A stretch of 64,000 nt of DNA, taken from contig JALGQZ010000018.1 in assembly GCA_023105745.1 (NCBI GenBank), forward strand, positions 13,624,773-13,688,772, read 5' to 3'. Shown in pieces: positions 12,775 through 23,941 of this stretch. Below the pieces are notes generated by a model. That model worked only from the letters and a program-made list of their open reading frames with translations, had not been told where the DNA came from and made no database searches. This stretch comes from Austropuccinia psidii. Lineage: Eukaryota; Basidiomycota; Pucciniomycetes; Pucciniales; Sphaerophragmiaceae. Made by a program: the position numbers and the translations under genes. Numbering within the stretch: position 1 is the first letter of the stretch; the number at the start of each line of letters is the position of its first letter.

Positions 12775-13170
12775 CTATGTATTGTCTTTCATTTTTCCCC
12801 TAAGTCTTCTTTCTTTCAAGGATTTTAGCACCTTCTTCTCTTCACTATGAGTAAGTGGTGGTACTTCAAAGGGTGTTTCATTTATTAATAGAAATAATTC
12901 CTTTTCACTTGAAGTGTAATTCTTTACTAGACTGACTGGGAAAGTTGGATGTTTGTTTTCCAATTCTCCTGACAGTTCTACTTGTATTGCATTTGTCCCA
13001 TGAAGGGCTTTAATAATAAGTAGTCCTGCAAAGGAATCTTCTAATTTATTTGGATCTTTAATATTATCAAAGCTCAAGGTTGAAACTAGTAGCAAGTCCC
13101 CAAATTTGAATTCTTGGGTCTTATGAATTTTATCCCACTTTTTTTTAGCATATTCCAAGGCATTAGTCAT
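12775..13170 (-). pseudogene. Family B integrase C-terminal part
   Basis: 131-codon frame matching the C-terminal portion of the family A integrase: a K-F-G-D-L-L-L-V-S stretch, a G-L-L-I-I-K-A-L-H-G block (GPF/Y-like region) and H-P-T-F-P-V-S-L-V-K. It ends before the chromodomain, which is only traceable with stops at about 12700-12780. It is separated by stops from the catalytic core at 13219-13770. Confidence 0.7.
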
Positions 13171-13218
13171 GCTTTAATTTTTATGATTCCTCCAATTATC
13201 AAGCAGTATTTTAAAGCT

Positions 13219-13770
13219 TTATACAGCTGGATAGATATCAAGTAAGTCTTTCTTCAAAGTATCAACTAGAAATTTAGGGTTAAATCCCTTTTCCAACATT
13301 GCAGGAGTTTTTCCTGTTGAAGCATGGATGGAAATATCATAGGCTAATTCCAATGTTGGTATAAGTGTACACCAATCATGGGTAAAGCCATCAGAATCCT
13401 CAAACTCCAGGACATAAGCACAAAATATTCTTATCATTTCCTCAAGGGTCTGAATCATTCTTTCTGCCAATCCATCAGTTTGTGGATGGTAACTTTTTGA
13501 TAATGATAGTTTTGTACCCAAAATTTTATTCAAATTTTTCCATAAGGCTGATGTAAATTTTGGGTCTCTATCACTAGTGATATTTTCAAAGATATCAGTA
13601 TGATATATTACTTTGCTCAAAATTAAAAGAGCTGTATCCATAGCTGTGTCATCTTTATGACATAGTAAAAAGATTAGAGTTTTTTTGTACCTGTCTACAA
13701 TAACAAGACATGAATTGTAGCTTTTTTCACCACCAGGTGGTAAGGCAGTTACCCAATTAGATTTAACCAC
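13219..13770 (-). pseudogene. Family B integrase catalytic core (first Asp changed to Asn)
   Basis: 183-codon frame holding the DDE domain of a Ty3-type integrase. The second Asp is residue 67 (S-D-R-D-P-K-F) and the Glu is residue 103 (L-A-E-R-M-I-Q), the usual 35-residue spacing. The first catalytic residue is Asn5 (S-N-W-V-T), where family A has Asp (M-D-W-V-T). The HHCC zinc-binding region lies just upstream at about 13800-13990 (C-H-D-N, G-H-L, C-D-R-C) with an in-frame stop. Inactive as it stands. Confidence 0.8.
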
Positions 13771-14161
13771 TTTCCATGGGGTGCTTGGCTCTTGGATATA
13801 AAAATTGTTTCAAATTTTTTACCAGTAGCTTTATTGACCTTTTGACACCTGTCACAACTACAACAGTATTCAAAGATATATTTTCTCCAAGATGGCCACT
13901 AAGAACAAGTCTTAACTCTTTCCATTGTTCTTTCTTCATACAGATGTCCATAATAAATGTTGTCATGGCACTCTAGTAATACTGTGTTAATTGAAATTCT
14001 GCTACATAGAACCATTACACATGTTTTTTAGACCTTTTATACAAGATACCATCAAATAATTGGAATCTTCCATTATAATAAGATTTTTTCCATGTATCAT
14101 GAAAAGAATTATCCAAAGCTTCATCTTCACACTCTTTGTCAAGTATAGAAGTAAGAATATA

Positions 14162-14773
14162 TCAATTTGTATCTTTCTTATATCTTTCTCTAACTTCTTC
14201 AGAAAACTCTGCTCCCTCATCTTTGATGTTAATTCCTTCAAACAAAATTTGAGGTTCTGCATTTTCAGGAACATAAGCAGGATTTTTAGGTTCATTTTGT
14301 AATACCCATCTACTCAATCCATAAGCATTCTTTTGAATATCTCCAGCTTTATGTACTATAGTCATATTTCCTCTATACTCCTGTATAGCAATCTGCCATC
14401 TTAACATTTGTCTGCTTGAATTTTTCATGTTAAGAAGTGATTTCATGGAATTAAATTCAGTAATTACCTCAAACACACTACCATAAAGATAATAATGAAG
14501 TTTTTCCAAGGATCATACAAGGCAAAGGCACTCCATTTGTCTTGCTCCATATCTAGTCTCAGTAGGTTCTATTTTTCTTGAGATAAAACAAATTGGACCT
14601 TCATAAGGCTTGTCATTGACAATTTTAACTTGATGATAAGCTGCACCTAAACCTTCACCACATGCATTAATATACATCTTTAAAGGAAGTTTCCAGTCTA
14701 GCATTAATAATAATGGTTCATTGTTTAATTCATACTTGATTTCTTCATATTCTTGACTCCTTTCTTGTGTCAT
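14162..14773 (-). pseudogene. Family B RNase H and linker to integrase
   Basis: Two adjacent frames (14513-14773 and 14162-14509). The first holds the RNase H start [12 protein letters not shown], where family A has Y-I-D-A-S-G; the first catalytic Asp is therefore Asn. Next come the [13 protein letters not shown] block and a stop at 14513. The second frame continues with [15 protein letters not shown] and the linker to integrase. Degenerate copy. Confidence 0.7.
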
Positions 14774-15751
14774 TTAAAGGACAGCTTGTTGATCACAAGT
14801 TCTGTACAATGATCTGGAATGGATTGCAATATCTTTAAGGTGTTGCCTGTAATAGCTAGCAAACCCTAAGAAAGACATCAATTTTTTTTTTGTTCTGGGG
14901 AATTTCTTTCAGTAATACTGCAGCCACTTTGTTTTTATCAAAACCAAGTCTTAGTCCTGAAGCTACATGTCCGAGAGCTTTCAGCTCATGAAACCCAAAA
15001 TTAAACTTATTAAGAGATATTTTCATTTCCAATTGAATAATTTTCCTAAGGACTCATATGAGTCTCTCCAAGTGCAATTTCCAGGTTTCTGAACAAATAA
15101 TAATGTTATCAAAATAAATGATTAACCATTGCTCTGATAATTTATGTGGGAATATGTTATTCATCATTCTTTGGTTATTAGAAGGTGCATTCCTAATTAC
15201 AAGAAGAATTATTAAATACTCCTAAATACCACAATTAGAAATTATTCTCAATAATCTCCTAGCATGAGGGGTCCAAAAATTCTGAGGGAAACCTTCAAGT
15301 TCATCCATAGAAGTGATGAATCTTGCTGTAGGTAATTGAGTGAAAGTCTCATAGATTCTAGGAATTGGATACCTTTCTAGAATGGTGTAGGGATTCAATG
15401 CTCTAAAATCACCTACCATCCTTTATTTATCATTATTCTAAGTAATGATTACAGGGGTTGTTAATTCTACTTCCTCATTGTGTCCAGCCATTCTGAGAAC
15501 TCCCAGTTTCATCAGCTCATTAATATGAGCTTATATTTCTTCTCTAGCTCTGGGGCTAGCTGGGTAATCTGGTCTTCTTAATGGTGGAGGGTAAGGTTTG
15601 TCCATAATAAGAATAATTTCTACTTCATGGCCTTTAAAAGCCCCTAGTGGCTCATTATCAGAAGCAAAGACTTCTCTGTATTGAAATAAGATTTCAATAA
15701 GTTCTTACTTCATTTATCATTTTAATTCAGGTCTGATTTGTGCTTCAATCA
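14774..15751 (-). pseudogene. Family B reverse transcriptase, multiply broken
   Basis: The longest clean frame (15222-15419, 65 codons) has M-V-G-D-F-R-A-L-N and the R-Y-P-I-P motif. Upstream, with two or more stops, are P-Y-P-P-P-L-R-R-P and G-H-N-E-E-V-E. Downstream are N-A-P-S and the catalytic box, which reads Y-F-D-N (about 15104-15116) where Y-I-D-D is expected. The tail is frameshifted near 14850. The first Asp of the palm (family A: T-T-M-D-A) reads T-S-M-D-E. The upstream end is the left breakpoint of the 6-kb duplication. Confidence 0.7.
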
Positions 15752-15794
15752 ATTGATCTGTTACAAATTTCTCTTTATCAACATTATTTACTTG

Positions 15795-16532
15795 TCAGAT
15801 GACAGTTATTTCTCTTTTCTCTAGAGGAAAAACAAATTTTTGTCTTTTGTTTTCCCCTATAGTAAAATATCTGTCTTTATGATTATTAATGTCAATAACA
15901 TGAAAATTGAGATAATCACTCCCAAGTATAAAATTCTGTGAAGTGCATTTATTCATAACAACAAATTCAACTTTCAGTCTGATAATTCCTGCATGGTGAG
16001 GAAATATCATTGCTGATTCAAGAATTCCCAAAAGATGCATATCCTGGCTAGCACTTCTGAATTTTATACCTTCAATTAGAATCAATTTATCTTTGTAATT
16101 GGTATGAATTTTGTTAAAATAGCTGTTACCATCATAAGTGCAGAAGGCACCTGATTCAAAATGTATCTTGGCTTCTGTGTTGCTTATTGAAATATCAATT
16201 GGACAAGATGATCCAGCTGTATAACCCTTAGCTCTAGCAGGATTGGTTTTCTGAATTTTAGCATCTTGAAAATGTATGAGATATATACATTCATCAATAT
16301 ATTTTGGTAAGTGAGTATGCCCTTCTGTGACTTCAAAGGATACATTAATGTTCTCCATACTAAGTTGAACTGGTAGTTCTTCTTCAGAAGGCTCAGAATC
16401 ACTTTCATTTACAGATACATAATTTTTTTCTTTTGTGTCTTCAGTTTTTTCAATTTCTATCTCATTCACTCTTGTTTTATTTGGACAAATATTATCCAAA
16501 TTGGATATAGTTCCACACTTATGAAATTCCAA
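15795..16532 (-). pseudogene. Family B protease region, copy 1
   Basis: 245-codon frame. Residues 1-60 hold an N-K-T-R-V-N-E-I-E-I-E-K linker with an acidic stretch (S-E-E-E-L-P). The protease fold follows around residues 125-215, with H-F-E-S-G-A-F-C at the active-site position, then I-L-E-S-A-M-I-F-P-H and F-I-L-G-S-D-Y-L. The catalytic Asp of the D-S/T-G triad is Glu here and also in copy 2. It aligns with the copy at 21414-22154, with about 17 differing residues and one extra Glu there. Confidence 0.75.
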
Positions 16533-17344
16533 AGGAGCTCTGCCTTGTGGCTTATTTGGTCTTTAAATTGGTTTCCCACTAGTCTTATTTTCTATTGGAG
16601 GCTTGTACAAATTCATACCAATTTTTTTTTGGTAATGATGTCTTCTATGGCAGAGACATAATATTCTGTAGAGCAAGGCTCAATACATCTTCTTCCTATA
16701 GAATTCTCAAGGTCACCACCACATTTTCTTAATATCCTTTTATGAACCATTCTTTCAGACATATAAGGATGAAGGGCTAATCTTTCCTTCTGTTTAAGAA
16801 ACCAGGACATGGGCCTGTCCCTCTCAATATTTAAAATGGCTTCTCAAAATGAATTTTCCATTCTGAATCCCCAGGAATCATTTTCCCATTTGGAAATAAT
16901 TTGTTCTTTCTACCAAGTCCAGGAGTGTTTACCATGGTTTTTCCCATTTTATAATACCATTTCCCTGATTATTTGGTAAATAATTAGTGCAATCTGGTAC
17001 CTATGTATTCATAAGGTATTTTAAATTCTTCTTTAAACATATCAATTGTTTCATAAATTCCATAGGATTATATTCTCCTTCACCACTGAAGGTTTTCCAT
17101 TCCTCTAATCTGGGAATTTCTTTGAAGTTGAAGGCAATTCCCTTTTTTGGCACTGTGTGATGTGGAGGCTTGAGGAGCTTCCACAGGGCTGTTGTCCTTC
17201 TTTTGTGCCAACTCTTTCTTCTGGTCCTCTGACAAAATGTTTTGGTTTTTCAGCCAAGCTTTTACCTTTTGGACTTGTCCTTTGCAAGACATGGGTGTCC
17301 AACCCTTCATAAGGTCTTTTTTTTGTTCTGGGCCCAAGAACTTC
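16533..17344 (-). pseudogene. Family B gag, copy 1, 5' part deleted
   Basis: Fragments at 16613-16810 (Y-M-S-E-R-M-V-H-K-R-I-L-R-K-C-G-G-D-L-E, gag C-terminus) and 17080-17337 (G-W-T-P-M-S-C-K-G-Q-V, gag N-terminal region), with a degraded F-S-G-E-G-E segment between them. At 17344/17345 the gag sequence joins non-coding leader directly. The matching 22968-23494 of copy 2 (527 bp, which includes the gag N-terminus) is missing. Confidence 0.7.
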
Positions 17345-17771
17345 GGAAAAAGGGAATGTAAGTTATTTAATTAATAAATAATAATAAAAATAACTTATTA
17401 AATAAAGTTTTTTTAATGTAATTTATGTAAAATCATGTCAAAAATAAAGAAAATTGTCTAAAGAGTAAAGAAAAACATTTGTAAGTAATGATTTTAACTT
17501 TTAAATTTTATTATTTTATTTTTCATTTTCTTCAAAGAAATAATAATTTTATAATTAATAAGTTATTAATCAAAGCTGTATTATTATTTCCTTAATACTA
17601 GAATAACTCAAAGAATAAATTTCAAGCTATGCTGTGAAAACTCCACTAGCTAGATAGTAGAAATTTATTCCATATCACTCAATATTATATTAGAGTAAAT
17701 ATAGAAGTTTTACATCAAAATCCAGTAAAATAAGGTCTAGAATATGATTTATGTTTCAAAAATTGGTTAAA

Positions 17772-17789
17772 ATCAGGGCCAGGCCCCCA
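17772..17789 (-). other. Family B primer-binding site
   Basis: TGGGGGCCTGGCCCTGAT on the minus strand, two bases inside the end of the 5' LTR. It begins TGG, as expected for pairing with a tRNA CCA end, and shares TGGGGGCC with the family A site at 36190-36207. I cannot name the tRNA. Confidence 0.55.
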
Positions 17790-18065
17790 AATGTAAGCTT
17801 TGTCTACAAAGCCTCTGATAATAGTAACAAATATCAAGAGTACTATGACTTTGCTCAGTACAAAATATAATATAATGAAATATTACAACCACAAATTCAT
17901 ATAATTATTAAAAATAATTTCTCCAAAAAATTGATTATTAATAAATATTAAATAATAAAAGAATCTGAATAATTATAATAAATTATTATTATAGTCACCG
18001 ACATTTACAATAATAAGCAATAGAGAAGCTCTTGATGAGAAAGTTATATGTGGAAAATAATAATA

Positions 18066-18598
18066 GGGTGTTGGTAAACCAGTGTAAGCTTTTAGTAAAA
18101 ACATGTAAGCCCTTACGTGTTTTTACTAAAAGATTTAAGGCCACAAATGACATTAAAAATGGCATTGTTAATGTCATTTTTGGCTTTAACAATGCCATAA
18201 ATGGCCTCAAAAATGGCATTAATGATGCCATTTATAGAATTAATGATGCCATTTATGGCATTAAAAATGCCATTTATAGCATTAATAATTCCCTTTATTG
18301 CATTTATAATGTCATTTATGGCACTAATAATTCCCTCTATTGCACTGATAATTACTTTTATGGAATTAATAATGCCATCAATAACCTTCAAAATACCATT
18401 AAGGGAATTAATAATGCCCTTTATTGCATTTCTAATTCCATTAATGGCCTTCAAAATTCCATAAATAGCCGTATTTCATTTAAAAACCACCCTTTATGTT
18501 TTTTTACCATACAATTACATGTTTTTACAAATTAATGGCAAAAACACATAGGTTTTTAGTAGAAATACATAAGGGCTTATGTGGGTTTACCAACACCC
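18066..18598. mobile_element. MITE 1 with MULE-like ends and a 21-bp internal repeat
   Basis: 533 bp bounded by GGGTGTTGGTAAAC and its complement, flanked by TAATAATA (18058-18065) and TAATAGTA (18599-18606). The paralogous LTR at 8867-8874 has TGATAATA once with no insert, so the target duplication is 8 bp. Its ends and the next 40 bases (TTTTAGTAAAAACATGTAAG) match the MULE terminus at 943. The interior is an array of diverged 21-bp units. Confidence 0.8.
18183..18470. repeat. 21-bp minisatellite inside MITE 1
   Basis: Diverged tandem units of the type GGCATTAATAATGCCATTTAT. Each contains ATGCCA-TTTA-TGGCAT, so units are partly self-complementary. Because 21 is divisible by three, both strands show long frames with a 7-residue period (G-I-N-N-A-I-Y); I regard these as by-products. 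Confidence 0.75.
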
Positions 18599-19655
18599 TA
18601 ATAGTATTTATCCACTTCTAAATGATTTGAGTATTACTTATAAAAGAAACATAACACACACTGTGCAGGGATAAATCTTATAGAAAAATTTTATATAAAA
18701 AACTAATACTAGATAAAAAATATATAGAATTTTGGAGAAAACTTACTTATAGTATTTATTCAATTCAATAAGTCAAAAAAACAACGGTTATAGTATCAAA
18801 TACTTTTTATAAATCAAAAACACACCAAAAATCAATATTTTAAGAGATAGAACCAACCTCTGTATTATAAAATAAGATTTGAGAGTTTTCAGAGGAAGTT
18901 TGTGGATTTGAAAGATATTCTAAGAATACAATTTTATATAACAAACTCTATTATTGGTCATTACAAAGATATAATCTGAATTCTATGATTTCAATTCTAT
19001 ATTTATAATTTTTAAAGAGCAAAATAATTTAATAATCACTTGAATAATATAAGATTTAATATTGAATAAAATATTTCCTGTTTAAAATGTCTGATTGATT
19101 CAATGATGATTGGTGCTTGGTAGAAACAGCTATTTGAAGGCCCTTTTTATTCCTGCAGAGGAGCTCTCATAATTCATAATGGATATAGCAGGCGTGCTCA
19201 GGTCAAAATAAAAAATCCATGCTTAAAAATAAGGTTCTTAACTTAAGGTAACTTATTTTTAATTCAAGTTTTAAGTTACCAATGGTATTATTAGATCCAA
19301 GTAGCTTTAATCCTCTTTTGGATTGTTTACTAACAGTTTACATATATTGAAGTTTATCCCATAAACAACTTAAAAATAAATTTTCAAGCAGAAATTTCTT
19401 GAATTGAATTTTGAATTTTTTTAAAGAAACCTCTATTTTCTTTAAGAATAATTAAAAAATTTAATTTGAAGGCTAATTACCAATCAAACCTGTTTAAAAA
19501 AGATACATAAAATTTGATGTATACATTTATACACAGATAACATTAAATTGTAAGATTTGTGAGATTTACAAGCAAATCCATTAAGAATTGGATTGCTAAT
19601 GAATTTCTGAAGTTGTTTCTATTTTTCCTGGCAAAATAGCAATACACACCAAACC

Positions 19656-21370
19656 TGTGAACTTTGAGGTATCTTTTACATACCCAAATAGGCCACAAAT
19701 ATCTTTGAAAATAAATTTTGAACTATTCATAACCCATAAGTCATGCATATATTCAAAATTCATTATTTTTTATTTCAGAAAAGATGAATAACTTTTTTGA
19801 GTAAGTAAATGCATGGATTTAAGGCCAGATTTGGATTCTACACAAAAATTCACCTAGGGTAACTCCATAGAGTTAATAAGCTTAAATTAACTCTGAGAGA
19901 TGGTAATATGGAAGATACTTCAATACCACATCATCAATACCACATAAAATAATTGTGAAAATTTTTGTTTTTCTTGATTTCATGCCAAAATAATGTGAAT
20001 GTGAGAGATCCCATCTTACATATACACTAAGAATAGTGTTATTCATGTTTGTGGCACTTAATATTATGGTATTCGTACATGCACCTTTGGTACACCCACA
20101 GTGGATATCTCACTTTAAGCTTAAAATTCTATTTTGACGTAAAAAAATAGGCAAGGGGGACAAAAGACATCAAAGAGAGCCAGGGTACCCAGCTTCTGAG
20201 GCCTCCGAGGCGTGGAAAGCTCCAAAGCTTGGATCCATGGCTGATCCTGGCCCAATTAGTATACCAAAACCTTTTGGTAACTTGGTTAGCAATTTACAAT
20301 CTCATTAAATCATAAGAAAATAGCAAAGGAGCTGCTATTTTGACATGCCAAGGAGGTAAACAGAAACTTAGACTCCTGTAACCATGTGAATTATTAATTA
20401 TTCTCCATGGATAATTCCCAAAAGAGTAATTGAAACCCTTTTTGGACTAGTATCCATTGATTTACCTCATAGCAACCAGCAATATAGTATTATTTGCAAT
20501 TCTGCATAGAAATGAGGTAAAAAATTCAAAAATTCATTAAAAATACAATTCCTAATTTATCTTTCCAAACCTTTCAGTACCAATTAAAGGAAGTATACTT
20601 TACATAAAGACAAAAAGAAATCATACTTTTATAAGTAAAATTAAAAGTTTTACTTACAGTCCATTTTTGATAATTCTATGTGAAACACTGAATTTTCAGA
20701 AATTCACAGAAAATACAACCTGTGATGAAATTTCCAATTAAATTGATAACTTTTAGAAATTAATTTTTATTTTGAAATAGAAGAAGATTAACAGTTGTTA
20801 CTCCTTTTATTATTAACCATTTTTGGGTTGGTAGTCATGTAAAAGCATCAATTAAGTAATTATGATAATTTTACATGATAACAGATGATGCAATCATTCA
20901 TAAAAAAGGATTACTGTCTTCTCACTCACTGGTTTTTCAGTTTGCTCCATGGAATGCCTCTGTGAGCTGTCTTAGACTTAAAAGACGCCTCTTCTTTCTG
21001 TTTTTCCAAATCATCACATTATTCAATTATACCATTATTACCAACAAGTATTAGTTAATACTTTTTTAAGTGTTTTTTTCTTTCAGAATCAATCAGAAAG
21101 ACGTGAAATTATAGAAATCAACTATATATTTTTGTAATCCTGTTATAAATCCATTTTGATCCATTAGAACCACAATTATCTGTCAAATGTCCCTACCATT
21201 GTCTTTAATAGGTTCTTTGGAGTATTAGTGAGTGTTTTGTCTTAATTCTTGAAGTTTTTCTCTAGTAATTGTTTTATTCAAGAATTATATTTATAATTAT
21301 TCTTGCAAAAGATAATTATATATTAAAATAATAAATTTATGTTAATAAAGAGGTTTTATTATTAAATACT
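19656..21370 (+). mobile_element. LTR D, truncated copy in duplication unit 1
   Basis: Begins TGTGAACTTTGAGG after the target AAACC (19651-19655). It matches 25853-27566 and is cut by the duplication junction after AAATACT. It is related to but distinct from the A and B LTRs: it shares the GGATTCTACAC..CCTAGGGTA block of B in the opposite orientation. Confidence 0.75.
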
Positions 21371-21413
21371 ATTGATCTGTCACAAATTTCTCTTTATCAA
21401 CATTATTTACTTG

Positions 21414-22154
21414 TCAGATGACAGTTATTTCTCTTTTCTCTAGAGGAAAAACAAATTTTTGTCTTTTATTTTCTCCTATAGTGAAATATCTGTCTTTATG
21501 ATTATTAATGTCAATAACATGAAAATTGAGATAATCACTCCCAAGTATAAAATGCTGTGAAGTGCATTTATTCATAACAACAAATTCAACTTTCAGTCTG
21601 ATAATTCCTGCATGGTGAGGAAATATCATTGCTGACTCAAGAATTCCCAAAAGATTCATATCCTGGCTAGCACTTCTGAATTTTATACCTTCAATTGGAA
21701 TCAATTTATCTTTGTAATTGGTATGAATTTTGTTAAAATAGCTGTTAGGATCATAAGTGCAGAAGGCACCTGATTCAAAATTTATCTTGGCTTCTGTGTC
21801 GCTTATTGAAATATCAATTAGACAAGATGATCCAGCTGTATAACACTTAGCTCTAGCAGGATTGGTTTTCTGCATTTTAGCATCTTGAAAATGTATGAAA
21901 TATATACATTCATCAGAATATATTGGTAAGTGAGTATGCCCTTCTGTGACTTCAAATGATACATTAATGTTCTCCATACTAAGTTGAACTGGTAGTTCTT
22001 CTTCTTCAGAAGGCTCAGAATCACTTTCATTTACAGATACATAATTTTTTTCTTTTATGTCTTCAGTTTTTTCAATTTCTATCTCATTCACTCTTGTTTT
22101 ATTTGGACAAATAATATCCAAATTGGATATAATTCCACACTTATTAAATTCCAA
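21414..22154 (-). pseudogene. Family B protease region, copy 2
   Basis: 246-codon frame aligned with 15795-16532. The active-site position reads N-F-E-S-G-A-F-C, again Glu for Asp, so the change predates the duplication. F-I-L-G-S-D-Y-L and R-Y-F-T-I-G-E-N follow. It has no RT downstream, because the next bases are the duplication junction and truncated LTR D, so this copy is detached from pol. Confidence 0.75.
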
Positions 22155-23494
22155 AGGAGCTCTGCCTTGTGGCTTATTTGGTCCTTAAATTGGTTTCCTA
22201 CTAGTCTTATTTTCTATTGGAGGCTTGTACAAATTCATACCAATTTTTTTTTGGTAATGATGTCTTCTATGGCAGAGACATAATATTCTGTAGAGCAAGG
22301 CTCAATACATCTTCTTCCTATAGAATGCTCAAGGTCACCACCACATTTTCTTAATATCCTTTTATGAACCATTCTTTCAGACATATAAGGATGAAGGGCT
22401 AATCTTTCCTTCTGTTTAAGAAACCAGGACATGGGCCTGTCCCTCTCAATATTTAAAATGGCTTCTCAAAATGAATTTTCCATTCTGAATCCCCAGGAAT
22501 CATTTTCCCATTTGGAAATAATTTGTTCTTTCTACCAAGTCCAGGAGTGTTTACCATGGTTTTTCCCATTTTATAATACCATTTCCCTGATTATTTGGTA
22601 AATAATTAGTGCAATCTGGTACCTATGTATTCATAAGGTATTTTGAAGTCTTCTTTAAACATATCAATTGTTTCATAAATTCCATAGGATTACATTCTCC
22701 TTCACCACTGAAGGTTGTCCATTCCTCTAATCTGGGAATTTCTTTGAAGTTGAAGGCAATTCCCTTTTTTGGCACTGTGTGATTTGGAGGCTTGAGGAGC
22801 TTCCACAGGGCTGTTGTCCTTCTTTTGTTCCACCTCTTTCTTCTGGTCCTCTGACAAAATGTTTTGGTTTTTCAACCAAGCTTTTACCTTTTGGACTTGT
22901 CCTTTGCAAGACATGGGTGTCCAACCCTTCATAAGGTCTTTTTTTTTGTTCTGGGCCCAAGAACTTCTTTACTTGAAGGAAAGAGTTCATTGTCCCTATC
23001 CAAAAGTTTGGCAGAAGTTCCTAATCCTGCTGGTTTGCAGCCATAAAACAATTATTGTACTGAGACTGGTATATTTACACTTCTTCCTTCTGAAATTATT
23101 TCAGATCTGACAACAGAAATAGAATTGATTCTAGATTCTGGAGTCTCAAGAAGAGTCTCAAAGGTTCTGGCTAACCTTTGGGAACTTGTGGCAGTCCTGG
23201 AATCCTCCATTTGTGCCTCTCCTCTGGGATTACATTCTTTTCTTTTGAATTGATGACTTTTATTTCTTGTTCCAGATCCATTTTATTTGATGTAGTAGTT
23301 ACTTCCACTTCTAGTAATAGTAATTTCAAATCCATTTATAAAAACCTGGACTATGAAATGTATTGAATTCACCTGCTGGACCTTTTAAGGGTTCTTTTGT
23401 AAGTAAACCCCTTGGTACTGGACTGGTTTGAATTTCAATACTTGACTCTGAGGTACTATAGTCGGAAGATCTTTCTATTAGGTATGAAACTAGA
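22155..23494 (-). pseudogene. Family B gag, copy 2, fuller but broken
   Basis: Fragments at 22235-22432 (gag C-terminus, K-R-I-L-R-K-C-G-G-D-L-E), a degraded central F-S-G-E-G-E block near 22700, 22702-22932 (G-W-T-P-M-S-C-K-G-Q-V-Q-K-V) and an N-terminal trace near 23390-23490 (P-R-G-L-L-T-K-E-P-L-K-G-P). A second frame, 22727-22990, is open across the same bases as 22702-22932. The frame breaks several times between 22990 and 23390. A possible 3' splice site (CTCTAG) lies near 23490. Confidence 0.65.
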
Positions 23495-23941
23495 GGAAAA
23501 AGGGAATGTAAGTTATTTAATTAATAAATAATAATAAAAATAACTTATTAAATAAAGTTTTTTTAATATAATTTATGGAAAATCATGTCAAAAATAAAGA
23601 AAATTGTCTAAAGAGTAAAGAAAAACATTTGTAAGTAATGATTTTAGCTTTTAAATTTTATTATTTTATTTTTCATTTTCTTCAAAGAAATAATAATTTT
23701 ATAATTAATAAGTTATTAATCAAAGCTGTATTATTATTTCCTTAATACTAGAATAACTCAAAGAATAAATTTCAAGCTATGCTGTGAAAAATCCACTAGC
23801 TAGATAGTAGACATTTATTCCATATCACTCAATAATATATTAGAGTAAATATAGAAGTTTTACATCAAGATCCAGTAAAATAAGGTCTAGAATATGATTT
23901 ATGTTTCAAAAATTGGTTAAAATCAGGGCCAGGCCCTCAAA
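23495..23941 (-). other. Family B untranslated leader, copy 2
   Basis: A/T-rich sequence between the gag start region and the 5' LTR, with a mutated primer-binding site at about 23922-23939 (one C to T change relative to copy 1). No frame seen. Confidence 0.5.

Larger units (their letters stand above)
17792..19655 (-). repeat. Family B 5' LTR, partial copy in duplication unit 1
   Basis: Starts TGTAAGC next to the primer-binding site and matches the 3' LTR start at 8628. It contains MITE 1 and stops where LTR D inserted, at AAACC. The LTR continues beyond D only after unit 2 (27766 onward). Confidence 0.8.
15752..21370. repeat. Tandem duplication, unit 1 (5.6 kb)
   Basis: Starts ATTGATCTG within B pol and ends AAATACT inside the D LTR. 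The same sequence starts again at 21371. It holds B protease/gag, primer-binding site, the start of the 5' LTR with MITE 1, and 1.7 kb of D. It lacks 527 bp of gag present in unit 2. Breakpoints share essentially no homology. Confidence 0.85.

Noticed and set aside
18183..18470. CRISPR-like array
   Set aside because: Units are contiguous without unique spacers, and the genome is eukaryotic.
18032..18535. 167- and 184-codon frames rich in G-I-N-N-A-I-Y (also 24196-24750) as a repeat protein
   Set aside because: The period is a multiple of three and both strands are open. The sequence is the body of a MITE with inverted ends and changes length freely between copies.
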